Positions 1-8,124 of a stretch of 46,336 bases of DNA are shown one piece after another. Numbering within the stretch: the first letter of the stretch is position 1; each line of letters starts with the position of its first letter. Under the pieces are notes generated by a model. The model was given only the letters and a program-made list of their open reading frames with translations. It did no database searches and was not told the origin of the DNA. Source of the stretch: Sporolactobacillus sp. THM7-4 (GTDB lineage: Bacteria; Bacillota; Bacilli; Bacillales; Sporolactobacillaceae); NCBI RefSeq assembly GCF_004153165.1, contig NZ_SEMD01000022.1, positions 1 to 46,336 on the forward strand, read 5' to 3'. The translations under genes and the position numbers were made by a program.

Positions 1-44
1 TTCATTCGTTTCTGCCAAAGTTCCTGTAATTCTGCTCGTGTCAT
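1..44 (-). CDS. IS66-type TnpA accessory protein, N-terminus only
   Basis: An ATG at 44-42 is preceded by a good ribosome binding site (GGGGAGGA, 51-58 on the complementary strand). The readable peptide starts MTRAELQELWQKRMN, which resembles the beginning of the small DNA-binding TnpA proteins encoded first in IS66 elements (basic, Trp-containing helix ahead of the HTH). Only about 14 codons lie in the window. The assignment rests on this short match plus the IS66-like terminal repeat just upstream. Confidence 0.5.
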   Translation of the reverse strand, partial: MTRAELQELWQKRM

Positions 45-127
45 CGATCATCCTCCCCATCAATTGATAAGAGCATTATCGCATGACCGAGTTCATCGTG
101 AGAAGGTGTCTATTATTTGACGCTTAC
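1..127 (-). mobile_element. IS66-family element, one end (truncated by window)
   Basis: The minus strand starting at 127 begins GTAAGCGTCAAATAATAGAC, matching the GTAAGC-type terminal inverted repeat known for IS66-family elements, and about 80 bp inside it lies the start of a TnpA-like gene. The element therefore enters the window from the left and ends at 127/128. IS66 elements usually duplicate 8 bp of target; the candidate flank is 128-135, but the other end lies outside the window so this cannot be checked. Confidence 0.65.
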
Positions 128-488
128 TTTTAAACACGATCGGTGCTGTCTCAGGCTATTTCCTGTTTCGGATTTTTGAAAAGGGAAAAAGGGGAGTATA
201 AGAGAAAACAGTGAATAGAGCGGGAAGTTCCCGTTAATGCAAACGGCTTGCATAGGAATAAGAGGTTTGTTTAAAGCTATTGGTATCGCCCACTTTTGAA
301 GTATTGAAAGTTTGTTCGAATGCGATTTTGAAAATCAAGGATATCAGGTATTAAATAAAGCATAAAAACGGGCTCTCAACCACAAAGACGTTTTTCAGTA
401 TACGCTCCCTGTTATTAGTTACATAAAATTTCCGATTAAGAATAAAGATAGATAAAAACTTTTTCAATGGAAGACTTTTAAAAGAGAA
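128..488. other. Intergenic region beside the IS66 end
   Basis: There is no convincing gene here: both strands have frequent stops and no ribosome binding site leads an open frame. The DNA is AT-rich. I see no repeats or structured RNA apart from the terminator that follows at 489-528. Confidence 0.5.
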
Positions 489-528
489 AGAGGGTGTCTC
501 ATTAATTTTTGGCTATGAGACACCCTCT
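489..528 (-). terminator. Rho-independent terminator after the purine salvage operon
   Basis: A perfect 14-bp inverted repeat (489-502 with 515-528, 12-nt loop) lies 121 bp beyond the adenine deaminase stop codon. On the minus strand the hairpin is followed by a pyrimidine-rich TTTCTCTTTT run. It could also act on the plus strand, where ATTGTTATTT follows. Confidence 0.7.
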
Positions 529-649
529 ATTGTTATTTGAAACCTTGATTAATCAATCTTATTGAACAATTTTTGAATAATGAAATTGTCTGCAGGTGTC
601 ATTTTAGGACAGGCTCCCTTTAATCCAATCACTTATTATTGGATCTCTT

Positions 650-2392
650 TTACTTCTTAAATTCATTTGTTATGCTTTTTCCTGGCTCAACAACTAAAGG
701 GACAACTTTACCCCTGTTGACATCGATCAAGCCATAATCAGTGATCTTCAGTGCCGGGCTAACAGCCAGTGAGTGCGTGCATAAGGACATGATCGGATTA
801 TAATGAACGTAACCTAGTTGTCTCATCGCGTTTCTCAACTGAGCAACCGCTTTGCCTGCTTCCTCAAATGGCAGTTCGGTAAGGATACCGCCCAGTGGCA
901 GTGCGAGCATGGAAAGTATGTGTCCGCCGTTTACAACGCAGATGCCGCCTTGATGGCGGATGACTTCATTGGCAGCAAGCGCCATATCGGATGGGTTGTG
1001 GCCGATGACCATCAAGTTATGATTATCATGGGAGTAGGTGGTCGCAATGGCGCCTTCTTTGATCGTGTCGCCGCTGACCAGACCGTACCCCTTGTTGCCG
1101 TTTTTGCCGTAGCGTTCGAAGACACTAATTAACGCATATGAACTCTTTTCCCACTCCAGCTGCTTATTTCGAATCATCATTGTGTCGAATTTTTCTTCTG
1201 TAAACGTTGTTCCATCTTTAACGTCCATAATTCGGCAGCGATAACGCCCGTCCGGGTATGAGAGATGAACGTTAAAGGCTTCTTCAGACAACGAATCGAG
1301 TTTCACAGAATGATAGAACGCTTGCGGAAATTGGCTGTTATGCGGGTGATCGGTGACCGAATGGGCGGCATCATAAACTTTTCTTCCTTTTTTAAATACG
1401 GATGCGATCGTAAACTCTTTGAGGGAGGAAAGCAGGACAAAATCTGCTAACAGTCCAGGGCTGATCGCACCGCGGTCCGACATTTTCATCCGCCGTGCCG
1501 GGGCATACGTGCTTGCATAAATGGCATCTTCCGGACGCATGCCCATCTGAATCGCTTTTTTGACAAGATGATTCAGGTGTCCGGTTTGGGCAAACGAATC
1601 CATCATGACATCATCTGTGACGAAGCAGAAGTGTTCCTTGATCTCATGATTGATCAAGTAATTCATGACGTCCTCAGACATAGACTTTTCCTGAATTTCA
1701 ACAAAAACACCTTGCTTAAATCGCTCCTTGAGCCCTTCCACCGTCTGCAGAGTATGATCTGAATTCACTCCTGCATAAACGACTCTGCTGAGATCAAGGT
1801 CAAGCAGTTTCGGGACATGTCCCTCAATAATCATCTCCGGGTAATGCGTTTTTATATGACTAATAATACGGCTGATTTTAGAATCTGGTTTTGAAATGAC
1901 GTCGACGTAGTTCATCACTTCACCGAGACATCTGATTTTACCGCTTTGAATCAGTTCGTCAATTTCTTTAATATCGATTTCGCCGCCGTTAGTTTCCAGA
2001 CTTGTCGCGGGTACCGAACTTGGAAGGGCATAAAACATGTCTGCGGCGCAGGATTCGCTGGCATGAATCATGGCTTGAACCCCTTTTAAACCGAAAACAT
2101 TAGCCATTTCGTGCGGTTCCGGGATAATGGTAGTTACCCCGTTTTTGATTAAGCCGTATGAGAATGTACTCGGAGTCACCATAGAACTTTCAATGTGCAG
2201 ATGAAGATCAATCAGACCGGGAATAAGATATCCTCCGTTCCCGTCAATAGTTTCCGATGCATCGAATGAGTTGATCGATTGTGTGCCGACGTAGAAGACT
2301 CGATCACCTTGAACAGCAACATCAGATTGTATAAACTTTTTTAAATAACTATTGAAGACATTGACTTGTTTAATTAACCGATCGACATGCAT
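650..2392 (-). CDS. ade: Adenine deaminase
   Basis: Hydrolyses adenine to hypoxanthine and ammonia in the cytoplasm, feeding purine salvage or catabolism. The 580-residue length is normal for bacterial Ade (amidohydrolase superfamily). Visible family signatures are the metal-binding HLHIESS (His64, His66), PEPHEMANVFG (His94), the GEVMN segment near residue 157, EGH near 190, the TDD motif near 265, and the C-terminal domain with SHDNHN and MALPLGG-like segments. The start is supported by AGGAGG seven bases upstream. It is the last gene of a six-gene minus-strand operon, 14 bp after the transporter ATPase, so nucleosides freed of ribose by the upstream hydrolase could be deaminated here. Confidence 0.95.
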   Translation of the reverse strand: MHVDRLIKQVNVFNSYLKKFIQSDVAVQGDRVFYVGTQSINSFDASETIDGNGGYLIPGLIDLHLHIESSMVTPSTFSYGLIKNGVTTIIPEPHEMANVFGLKGVQAMIHASESCAADMFYALPSSVPATSLETNGGEIDIKEIDELIQSGKIRCLGEVMNYVDVISKPDSKISRIISHIKTHYPEMIIEGHVPKLLDLDLSRVVYAGVNSDHTLQTVEGLKERFKQGVFVEIQEKSMSEDVMNYLINHEIKEHFCFVTDDVMMDSFAQTGHLNHLVKKAIQMGMRPEDAIYASTYAPARRMKMSDRGAISPGLLADFVLLSSLKEFTIASVFKKGRKVYDAAHSVTDHPHNSQFPQAFYHSVKLDSLSEEAFNVHLSYPDGRYRCRIMDVKDGTTFTEEKFDTMMIRNKQLEWEKSSYALISVFERYGKNGNKGYGLVSGDTIKEGAIATTYSHDNHNLMVIGHNPSDMALAANEVIRHQGGICVVNGGHILSMLALPLGGILTELPFEEAGKAVAQLRNAMRQLGYVHYNPIMSLCTHSLAVSPALKITDYGLIDVNRGKVVPLVVEPGKSITNEFKK

Positions 2393-2406
2393 GACGAGAC
2401 CTCCTA

Positions 2407-3474
2407 TTAATCCACATTGACCAGCTTGTCCATTGGAAAGAAAAGATTAATCGTTGTGCCCACCGCAAGTGGCTGAGTTTCGCTGCTGCAATTGACGTGG
2501 AAAACCCCAAGCGGTGTGAGTACTTTGTACTGATAGCTTTTTCCTAGGAATGTACTCAGCTGGATTTGTCCGGTCAGGAAATTCTCACCAGTAGTATCCG
2601 AATGAATATCTGTATACAGTTCAATATCTTCCGGACGGATGGCTAGTTTAAGGGAGGTTTCAGATTTTGTGCCGGGACTCATTTTAGTACGGAATTTTCC
2701 GTGGGTCGTGGAGAAAACAGCCTCGTTGCCGTGGATATCCCGCTTTGTACAGGTGATGAAATTTTTAAAACCGATAAATTGAGCAACAAATTCTGTTTTC
2801 GGGTATTGATAGATGGCTTTCGGCTGGTCAATCTGTTCAATCATTCCGTGGTTTAAGATCGCCACTTTATCAGAAATTGAGAAGCATTCTTCCTGATCGT
2901 GCGAGACGTAGATGGCTGTAATCCCCAATTCCTGTTGAATACGCCGAATTTCTTCACGCATGGCAATTCGCAAGTTCGCATCCAGGTTACTTAAAGGCTC
3001 ATCAAAGAGCAGGAGATCAGGTTCAATGACCAGTGCTCGGGCAATGGCTACCCGCTGCCGTTGTCCGCCAGATAATTCCGCCGGGAAGCGCTTTTCAAAA
3101 CCATTCAGATTGACGATCTGGAGTATGTCTCTTACCTTCTTTTCAATTGTTTTCTTGTCCATTTTGCGCAGACGCAGACCAAAAGCAACGTTATCAAAAA
3201 TTGTCAGATGCGGAAATAACGCATAATTCTGGAAGACAAAGCCAAAATGTCTTTTATTGATCGGTACGCGCGTGTAATTTTTATTATTAAAGAGGAACTG
3301 CCCCGTCTTTGCTTGCAAAAACCCGGCAATGAGTCGCAGGGTAGTCGTTTTTCCGCAACCGCTCGGACCTAATAGGGATACAAGTTCGCCTTTTTCTACA
3401 TTTAAATTGAGATCTTTCAAAATCGTATTTTGACCGTAACCAACGGAAACATGATTTAGAGAAAGAAGTGACAT
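2407..3474 (-). CDS. ABC transporter ATP-binding protein, PotA/FbpC type
   Basis: Energises the importer encoded by the two upstream permease genes. It has Walker A GPSGCGKTT, Q-loop VFQNYALFPH, signature LSGGQRQRVAIARAL, Walker B LLLFDEPLSNLD and the H-loop (YVSHDQEE), followed by a C-terminal TOBE-like domain of about 110 residues as in PotA, FbpC and MalK-type ATPases. I chose the ATG at 3474 because AAAGGAGG lies just upstream; a longer frame runs back into the previous gene without a site. Substrate cannot be read from this subunit. The operon context (nucleoside hydrolase, adenine deaminase, purine riboswitch) suggests purines or nucleosides rather than polyamines. Confidence 0.9.
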   Translation of the reverse strand: MSLLSLNHVSVGYGQNTILKDLNLNVEKGELVSLLGPSGCGKTTTLRLIAGFLQAKTGQFLFNNKNYTRVPINKRHFGFVFQNYALFPHLTIFDNVAFGLRLRKMDKKTIEKKVRDILQIVNLNGFEKRFPAELSGGQRQRVAIARALVIEPDLLLFDEPLSNLDANLRIAMREEIRRIQQELGITAIYVSHDQEECFSISDKVAILNHGMIEQIDQPKAIYQYPKTEFVAQFIGFKNFITCTKRDIHGNEAVFSTTHGKFRTKMSPGTKSETSLKLAIRPEDIELYTDIHSDTTGENFLTGQIQLSTFLGKSYQYKVLTPLGVFHVNCSSETQPLAVGTTINLFFPMDKLVNVD

Positions 3475-3487
3475 CGCTATGCCTCCT

Positions 3488-4276
3488 TTAGTTTTTCGTG
3501 AAATAGGACAGACCCAATAATCGTTCAATAAAGTACATTAATGCAGCGGTCAGCAGCATCATCAGTACAGAAATTGCGGCAATGGTCGGATCAAAATAGT
3601 TTTGTACATATTGAAGCATCTGGATCGGCAGTGTGCTGACGCCGGGACCGGTCATGAAAATTGAGATATCGACGTTATTAAAGGATTCCAGAAATGCAAG
3701 CACAATAGCTGCAATCAATCCGGAACGAATGTTGGGCAGGACAATCTTGAAAAAGGTAGCGAGGCGGCTCGCCCCCAGACTAATCGCTGCTTCTTCAATC
3801 GAAAAATCGAAATTCGCTAAACTTGATGCGATCACACGAATAATGAAGGGCAGCATGATAATTGAATGTCCGATTAATAAACCGGTATAAATAGAAAATT
3901 GATAGTTCACGATCACATATTTGAGCAAAGCGAACCCGAGTACAATACCGGGAATCAGCAGGGGCGAAATAAAGAACGAATTTAAAAATTTCTTGCCCCA
4001 AAATTGATAGCGGCTTAATCCGTAAGCTGCAGGCAGACCAATCAATAAAGCAATCAAATTTCCAGCGATGGAAACGATGATCGATGTTTTAAAGGTTGAG
4101 AGAAACCCTTCAGTCTCAAAAATATGCTGGTACCAGTGAAGCGACAAGCTTTTTGGTGGAAAGCTGAGGTAGCTGTCAGCACCGAATGAGGTCACCATAA
4201 TAATGGCCAGCGGACCAAGCAGAAAAATGAATGTCAGAATGGTAAATATGGCAAGTACAGGATTGCTTTGTTTCAT
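3488..4276 (-). CDS. ABC transporter permease, PotC type
   Basis: Inner-membrane subunit with about six predicted transmembrane helices. The N-terminal helix follows MKQSNPVLAIFTI, and the EAA loop reads EEAAISLGASRLATFFKIVLP-like near residue 165, the ATPase docking site of BPD_transp_1 permeases. The start ATG shares its A with the stop codon of the preceding permease (TAATG), so the two are translationally coupled. About 262 residues is typical of PotC/FbpB-like second permeases. Substrate is unknown; see the binding protein and riboswitch entries. Confidence 0.88.
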   Translation of the reverse strand: MKQSNPVLAIFTILTFIFLLGPLAIIMVTSFGADSYLSFPPKSLSLHWYQHIFETEGFLSTFKTSIIVSIAGNLIALLIGLPAAYGLSRYQFWGKKFLNSFFISPLLIPGIVLGFALLKYVIVNYQFSIYTGLLIGHSIIMLPFIIRVIASSLANFDFSIEEAAISLGASRLATFFKIVLPNIRSGLIAAIVLAFLESFNNVDISIFMTGPGVSTLPIQMLQYVQNYFDPTIAAISVLMMLLTAALMYFIERLLGLSYFTKN

Positions 4277-5106
4277 TAACTGTTTTCCCCCCTTGGATTT
4301 AATTTGCTGGCAGTCAGATTCATCAGCCCGACAATGACAAACGTGACGGCAACCATGATCGTTGCGACAATCGAAGCAGCATGCCAGTCGTTTAAGGTCA
4401 TCGCATTCTGATAGAGATAGACCGAGATCACTTGCTGTTTGCCTCCTAAAAGCGCAGGAGTGGTGTATGCAGTCAGACTGCCGACGAACACCAGAATGCT
4501 TCCGACGATCAGCCCGGGAACGCACAGCGGGAAAATAATTTTGCGGAAAGCAACAAAGCGCGAGGCGCCCAGACTTTCTGCAGCCTGTACTAAATCATCA
4601 CTAATGTTCTCCATAACGCCAACAAGTGAAATAATCATGAGCGGCAAAAACAAATGAACTAAACCGATAATCATCGATGTCGGCGTATATAAGACGTTGA
4701 GCGGCTCCCTTATGACATGCATGTTCATAAGTATTTCATTCAGAAGACCATTTTTACCTAAAATGATCATCCAGCTGAATGATCGGACAATGGCACTGGT
4801 CAATAGTGGAAAGACAGACAAAGCAATTAAAACGGACTTCATTCGGCCGTGTATTCTCGAAATATAGTAAGAAACAGGCAGACTGATCACGATACAGAGC
4901 AGCGTGGTCATAAGACTCACTTTCAGAGTGTTCATCAAAACCTGAATGAAATACTTATTTTTAAAGAATTCGATGTATCCATTAAAGGAGATCTGCCCTT
5001 GATCTTTAAAGGTTGAACTGATCGTTAGGATAATCGGTACAATCATGAACAGAAGAAGAAAAACAAGACCTGGCAGCAGAAACAAATAAGCTTTATTTTT
5101 CTTCAT
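4276..5106 (-). CDS. ABC transporter permease, PotB type
   Basis: First permease of the importer, 276 residues. The N-terminal helix follows MKKNKAYLFLLPGLVFLLL, and the conserved EAA loop (VQAAESLGASRFVAFRKI, about residues 185-202) marks BPD_transp_1. The start has AAAGGAG nine bases upstream, located inside the end of the nucleoside hydrolase gene, whose stop lies only 4 bp away. It pairs with the PotC-type permease that overlaps its stop codon. Confidence 0.88.
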   Translation of the reverse strand: MKKNKAYLFLLPGLVFLLLFMIVPIILTISSTFKDQGQISFNGYIEFFKNKYFIQVLMNTLKVSLMTTLLCIVISLPVSYYISRIHGRMKSVLIALSVFPLLTSAIVRSFSWMIILGKNGLLNEILMNMHVIREPLNVLYTPTSMIIGLVHLFLPLMIISLVGVMENISDDLVQAAESLGASRFVAFRKIIFPLCVPGLIVGSILVFVGSLTAYTTPALLGGKQQVISVYLYQNAMTLNDWHAASIVATIMVAVTFVIVGLMNLTASKLNPRGENS

Positions 5107-5110
5107 GAAG

Positions 5111-6043
5111 TCATTCTCCTTTTAAAGTTTTCATGAAAAGATTTAAAAAGCGTTCACTCTGAACGTCGGTGCAGACTTGAATATTTGGTGCTTTGCCCCA
5201 GCGATTCTGAAAGTCGCAAACCGTCTGTCCGTCACATAAATCACTATTTGTTTCGACATCTACATAGTAAGCGCGTTTTTCAACGAGTGATGGATCCAAA
5301 GCAACGCCGACAGCCAGAGGATCATGTAACGCGCAGGCGCGCACGCCCGTGCGTTTTTCTGAAACAGCGAAATATTGTGCGGTTGCCTGGCGAACAAACG
5401 ATCCGAATCGCGAATCATCCAGGTCGGCAAGATGTTTTTCATTCAAGCGCGCTTTCCTTGTGACATCCAGTCCCACAAGGGTAATCGGGAGCCCGGAGTG
5501 GAAAACTATTTTCGCTGCCTCCGGATCAACATACATGTTGAACTCAGCAACAGGGGTGATGTTTCCATACCCCTGAACAACTCCGCCCATTATGACCGTC
5601 TCTTTAACTAAAGCAGCAATACCCGGCTTTTTCATCAGTGCTCGAGCAAGATTGGTTAGCGGGGCAGTCATAATCAAAGTCAGTTCACGTGGATGTTCCT
5701 CGATTGTCTGAATAAGAAAATCGACTGCATCTCCGCCATCCGGAAGCTGGACGGGTTGATCCGCCAGTGCGCCGCCTAATCCATCGTTTCCGTGTACTCG
5801 ATGTTCATAAAGAGGATGGCGTCTCAAAGGTTTTTCTGAACCCCTGAGTATGGGAATGGATTTATCCAGATTCAACCATTGAATGACTTTGTTCGTGTTG
5901 AGAAACGCCTGATCGAGTGAAACATTGCCTGAGGTTACAGTGATACCGAGAATATGAAAAGCACGTGACTGAGTCGCCAGAATGAGAGCGAGGGCATCAT
6001 CAACCCCGGTATCGACATCCAATAAGATCTTCTTTTTTGTCAT
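5111..6043 (-). CDS. Nucleoside hydrolase (IunH/RihA-like)
   Basis: Cleaves the N-glycosidic bond of ribonucleosides to give free base and ribose. The diagnostic N-terminal DVDTGVDDALALILA (Ca2+-binding Asp cluster DxDxGxDD) is present, with NV-type core segments GNVSLDQAFLNT, the GNDGLGG loop, LTLIMTAPLTNLA, GGVVQGYGNITPVAEFNMYVDPEAA and a C-terminal HDPLAV containing the His-Asp pair typical of the family. About 310 residues is the usual length. The ATG at 6043 fits the AGGAGA site better than the GTG three codons upstream, which the site would overlap. Its place between binding protein and permeases links base release to transport. Base preference cannot be read from the sequence. Confidence 0.93.
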   Translation of the reverse strand: MTKKKILLDVDTGVDDALALILATQSRAFHILGITVTSGNVSLDQAFLNTNKVIQWLNLDKSIPILRGSEKPLRRHPLYEHRVHGNDGLGGALADQPVQLPDGGDAVDFLIQTIEEHPRELTLIMTAPLTNLARALMKKPGIAALVKETVIMGGVVQGYGNITPVAEFNMYVDPEAAKIVFHSGLPITLVGLDVTRKARLNEKHLADLDDSRFGSFVRQATAQYFAVSEKRTGVRACALHDPLAVGVALDPSLVEKRAYYVDVETNSDLCDGQTVCDFQNRWGKAPNIQVCTDVQSERFLNLFMKTLKGE

Positions 6044-6133
6044 GGGTTTCACTCTCCTGTTCCTTTAGAAAATAAATGGGCGATCCAGAATCTGGCTCAC
6101 CCATTTGGTTTTACAGACAAGAAATCAAATCAA

Positions 6134-7174
6134 TTAGTGAATCTCCTGATTCCAGCGATCGGTCCACGATTTCAGATTTTTGTTGACAAACTCCATGTCC
6201 ATTTTCTTTAGTGACGTGATTGCGCCAGACCCATAAGTCAGACCGGCAGCTTGCTTGCTCGTTAATTTCACCGTCTTATTCGTTGGAGAGTCAATTTTAG
6301 CTTTGGCAGACTTCTCCTGAGCTTCTTTGCTGATTACCCAATTAATAAACTTTTCAGCCAGTGCTTTGTGTTTGGAGCCTTTAACCACGTTTATTGTGTT
6401 TTGAATCGCGTACGCACCTTCTGAAGGGACAACAAATTTTGCAGCGGGTTCGGCCTTTTTAATATCGCCGAAGTACATTTCCATCATGGGTCCGGCAGCC
6501 GCTTCACCTTGCGCAAACATGTTCACAAACTCAGAGGTTTGATTGTAATATTTCACAACGTTTTTATTCAGTGCTTTTAAGTTGTTAAAGGCACGGTCTT
6601 CATTAAAAGTTGTGCCGGAGTGACTCGAGGCAATATCAAGAAGCATCGGACCGGATGTTGATGTAATATTCGGCAGTGTCAATTTTCCTTTTAATTCCGG
6701 TTTCCACAGATCGTTCCAGGAAGTCATGGGTGTTTTTACTGATTTCGTATTATAGACGATTCCAAGTCGCGAAATGGTATAAGCCGGTCCGTATGCTTTA
6801 CCAAGCGGGGCCTGGGCAATCGGATACAGTTCTTTGAGATGGGTCAGCTTGCCTGAATCAATTTTTTCAAAGAGACCTTCATCGATGGCTTGCTGAGCAA
6901 AGTAATCAGACAGATACATAATATCTACTTTCGAATTGCCCTGGCGAATCTTATTCAATCGATCGGCATTGTTTCCTGATTCAACAACAATTTTGACATG
7001 GTTTGCTTTTTCAAACGGTGCATAAATTTCTTTGTTGAAGAAATCCTGGTCAAAACCCCAGGTAGAAACGACGAGTTGAGTCGGTTCTTTCCCGGATTTA
7101 CTTGATGAGCTGCACCCGGAGAATACGAGCAAAGGAATTAAGAGTAGAGAGACAATGACACTGATTTTTTTCAT
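6134..7174 (-). CDS. Lipoprotein substrate-binding protein of PotD/ThiB type
   Basis: Extracytoplasmic receptor of the ABC importer. It starts with a lipoprotein signal (MKKISVIVSLLLIPLLVFSG then Cys), followed by a Ser/Lys linker and a SBP_bac-type fold (LVVSTWGFDQDFFNKEI, DIMYLSDYFAQQAIDEGL, AYTISRLGIVYNT, SWNDLWKPELKGKLTLPN, FINWVISKEAQE). The family binds spermidine, putrescine, thiamine or iron; the sequence alone does not choose. GGGGGAAG lies six bases before the ATG at 7174, better than the ATG five codons upstream. It heads the operon directly downstream of a guanine-class riboswitch, hence the proposal that the ligand is a purine or nucleoside. Confidence 0.88.
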   Translation of the reverse strand: MKKISVIVSLLLIPLLVFSGCSSSSKSGKEPTQLVVSTWGFDQDFFNKEIYAPFEKANHVKIVVESGNNADRLNKIRQGNSKVDIMYLSDYFAQQAIDEGLFEKIDSGKLTHLKELYPIAQAPLGKAYGPAYTISRLGIVYNTKSVKTPMTSWNDLWKPELKGKLTLPNITSTSGPMLLDIASSHSGTTFNEDRAFNNLKALNKNVVKYYNQTSEFVNMFAQGEAAAGPMMEMYFGDIKKAEPAAKFVVPSEGAYAIQNTINVVKGSKHKALAEKFINWVISKEAQEKSAKAKIDSPTNKTVKLTSKQAAGLTYGSGAITSLKKMDMEFVNKNLKSWTDRWNQEIH

Positions 7175-7323
7175 GTTTTCTTCCCCCAATAATGGAATGT
7201 TTATAAAAGATAAGTATTGCCTGCGTCAGTTGTTTTCATGAACAAGGGTCAATCAAAATCAATTGTGATCCATGGCTGACCTCTTAAAGAAGGCTTAATG
7301 AAAAGCAAAGCTTAAACTTTCAG

Positions 7324-7488
7324 ATAAAAAATGAGAGCCCCGTAACCCGGAGCTCAGACTATACATGCAGAACACATCGATTCATGATTCTTATAGAAAA
7401 ATCGATCTGTGTCCATTTTCATAGTCCGACGATTGTAGTGGTTATCGGGTAGAAACGCCCAGACCATATTTCCGGGCATATATGAAAA
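7324..7488 (-). promoter_or_regulatory. Purine (guanine-class) riboswitch with terminator platform
   Basis: On the minus strand from 7488 to 7416 the purine aptamer is recognisable: P1 TTTTCATA pairs with TATGAAAA, P2 is GCCCGG/CTGGGC around loop AAATATGG, the invariant GTTTCTACC junction follows, and the 3' junction reads GGACTATG. The nucleotide that pairs with the ligand is C (GACTAT), the guanine/hypoxanthine class; adenine switches have U. P3 is about four bases longer than in xpt and imperfect, with a CC-containing loop. A terminator hairpin lies 60 nt downstream. Between them is another hairpin (ACACAGATCGAT with ATCGATGTGT) and a TATAGTC able to pair with the aptamer's GACTATG, a plausible alternative fold. 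Expected logic: purine bound, operon off. Confidence 0.88.
7325..7356 (-). terminator. Riboswitch-controlled intrinsic terminator
   Basis: Minus-strand hairpin TGAGCTCCGGGTTACGGGGC plus CTCA (stem closed by one G-U pair) followed by ATTTTTTAT. It lies 150 nt before the binding-protein start codon and after the purine aptamer, so it is the likely expression platform. Confidence 0.75.
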
Positions 7489-7507
7489 TATAAAAGTATC
7501 AAGATGG

Positions 7508-7560
7508 AAAAAACAAAGAGACTCCTGGTTAGAAATAATTGATTTCCAACCAAGAGCCCT
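7508..7560 (-). terminator. Probable terminator just upstream of the riboswitch
   Basis: On the minus strand a long stem (GGCTCTTGGTT..GAAAT with ATTTC..AACCAGGAGTCT) is followed by TTTGTTTTTT. It sits immediately before the purine aptamer and would insulate it from transcription of the DUF2294-like gene. It also leaves very little room for a separate riboswitch promoter, which I could not place. Confidence 0.55.
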
Positions 7561-7599
7561 TTTTCGTAAAACAAAAAACAGCCACTTGATAAATAAAAT

Positions 7600-7638
7600 G
7601 GGACCCGTATTTAAGAATGAATCAAAAATACGGGGGAC
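7600..7638 (-). terminator. Terminator after the DUF2294-like gene
   Basis: Inverted repeat CCCGTATTT (7604-7612) with AAATACGGG (7626-7634), 15 bp beyond the stop codon on the minus strand, followed there by CCCATTTTATTT. Confidence 0.65.
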
Positions 7639-7652
7639 CTGGCTATTTAATT

Positions 7653-8000
7653 TTAATCGGATAGAATCACGTTCGTAATCGTCCATGGCGTTGATGGATC
7701 GTAATCCCGTAAAACAGTTTCGACCGATAAGCCCAGTTCGATTTCTAAACGTTCTCTGAGGCGCTTTTTAAAAACACGCGACATCTGTGCATCTACTTCC
7801 TGCTGCAAGGAAGGGACTTCCTGCTCCAAAATGCGGGAGCGAGGAGATCGCCGGTGTTTAGAGCGGAAAATGATCAAGTCATTCAATGTTTCAACCCGAA
7901 GCAGTACCGCTCCCATTCCGAATAATTCTTTCGAAATCTGATTGTAGATTCGAGATAGGTTTTTCTTCAAGTCGCTCGAGTCATCCGAAATGGTTATCAC
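7653..8000 (-). CDS. Small DUF2294/MpsC-like protein
   Basis: A 115-residue soluble protein with no signal peptide. The layout (N-terminal helix LSRIYNQISKELFGMGAVLLRVE, a strand-turn-strand LNDLIIFRSKHRRSPRSRILEQ, a charged helix FKKRLRERLEIELGLSV, and a final DYDPSTPWTITNVIL strand) resembles the DUF2294 family, later renamed MpsC from a proposed Na+-dependent membrane-potential system; I judge this by pattern only. The start is a GTG 26 nt behind a good promoter with a poor ribosome binding site, so initiation could differ by a few codons. It has its own promoter and terminator and is monocistronic. Biochemical role unknown. Confidence 0.6.
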   Translation of the reverse strand: MITISDDSSDLKKNLSRIYNQISKELFGMGAVLLRVETLNDLIIFRSKHRRSPRSRILEQEVPSLQQEVDAQMSRVFKKRLRERLEIELGLSVETVLRDYDPSTPWTITNVILSD

Positions 8001-8032
8001 CTTGCCATCAATCGTGTAATGGATACTCGTTT

Positions 8033-8062
8033 ATTATAGAATAGACCCTTTCACTTATGCAA
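8033..8062 (-). promoter_or_regulatory. Sigma-A promoter of the DUF2294-like gene
   Basis: Minus-strand TTGCAT (8062-8057), 18-bp spacer, perfect TATAAT (8038-8033). Predicted start near 8026 leaves a leader of about 25 nt before the GTG. Confidence 0.65.
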
Positions 8063-8124
8063 GAATATTTTGCACAATGGCGTCTCATTTTATCGAAATT
8101 AGGGTACTAAAGTCGAATGATTAT

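Noticed and set aside
7354-7686. 110-codon protein on the minus strand
   Set aside because: It runs through the riboswitch, two terminators and the end of the DUF2294-like gene; no ribosome binding site. Structured RNA explains the region.
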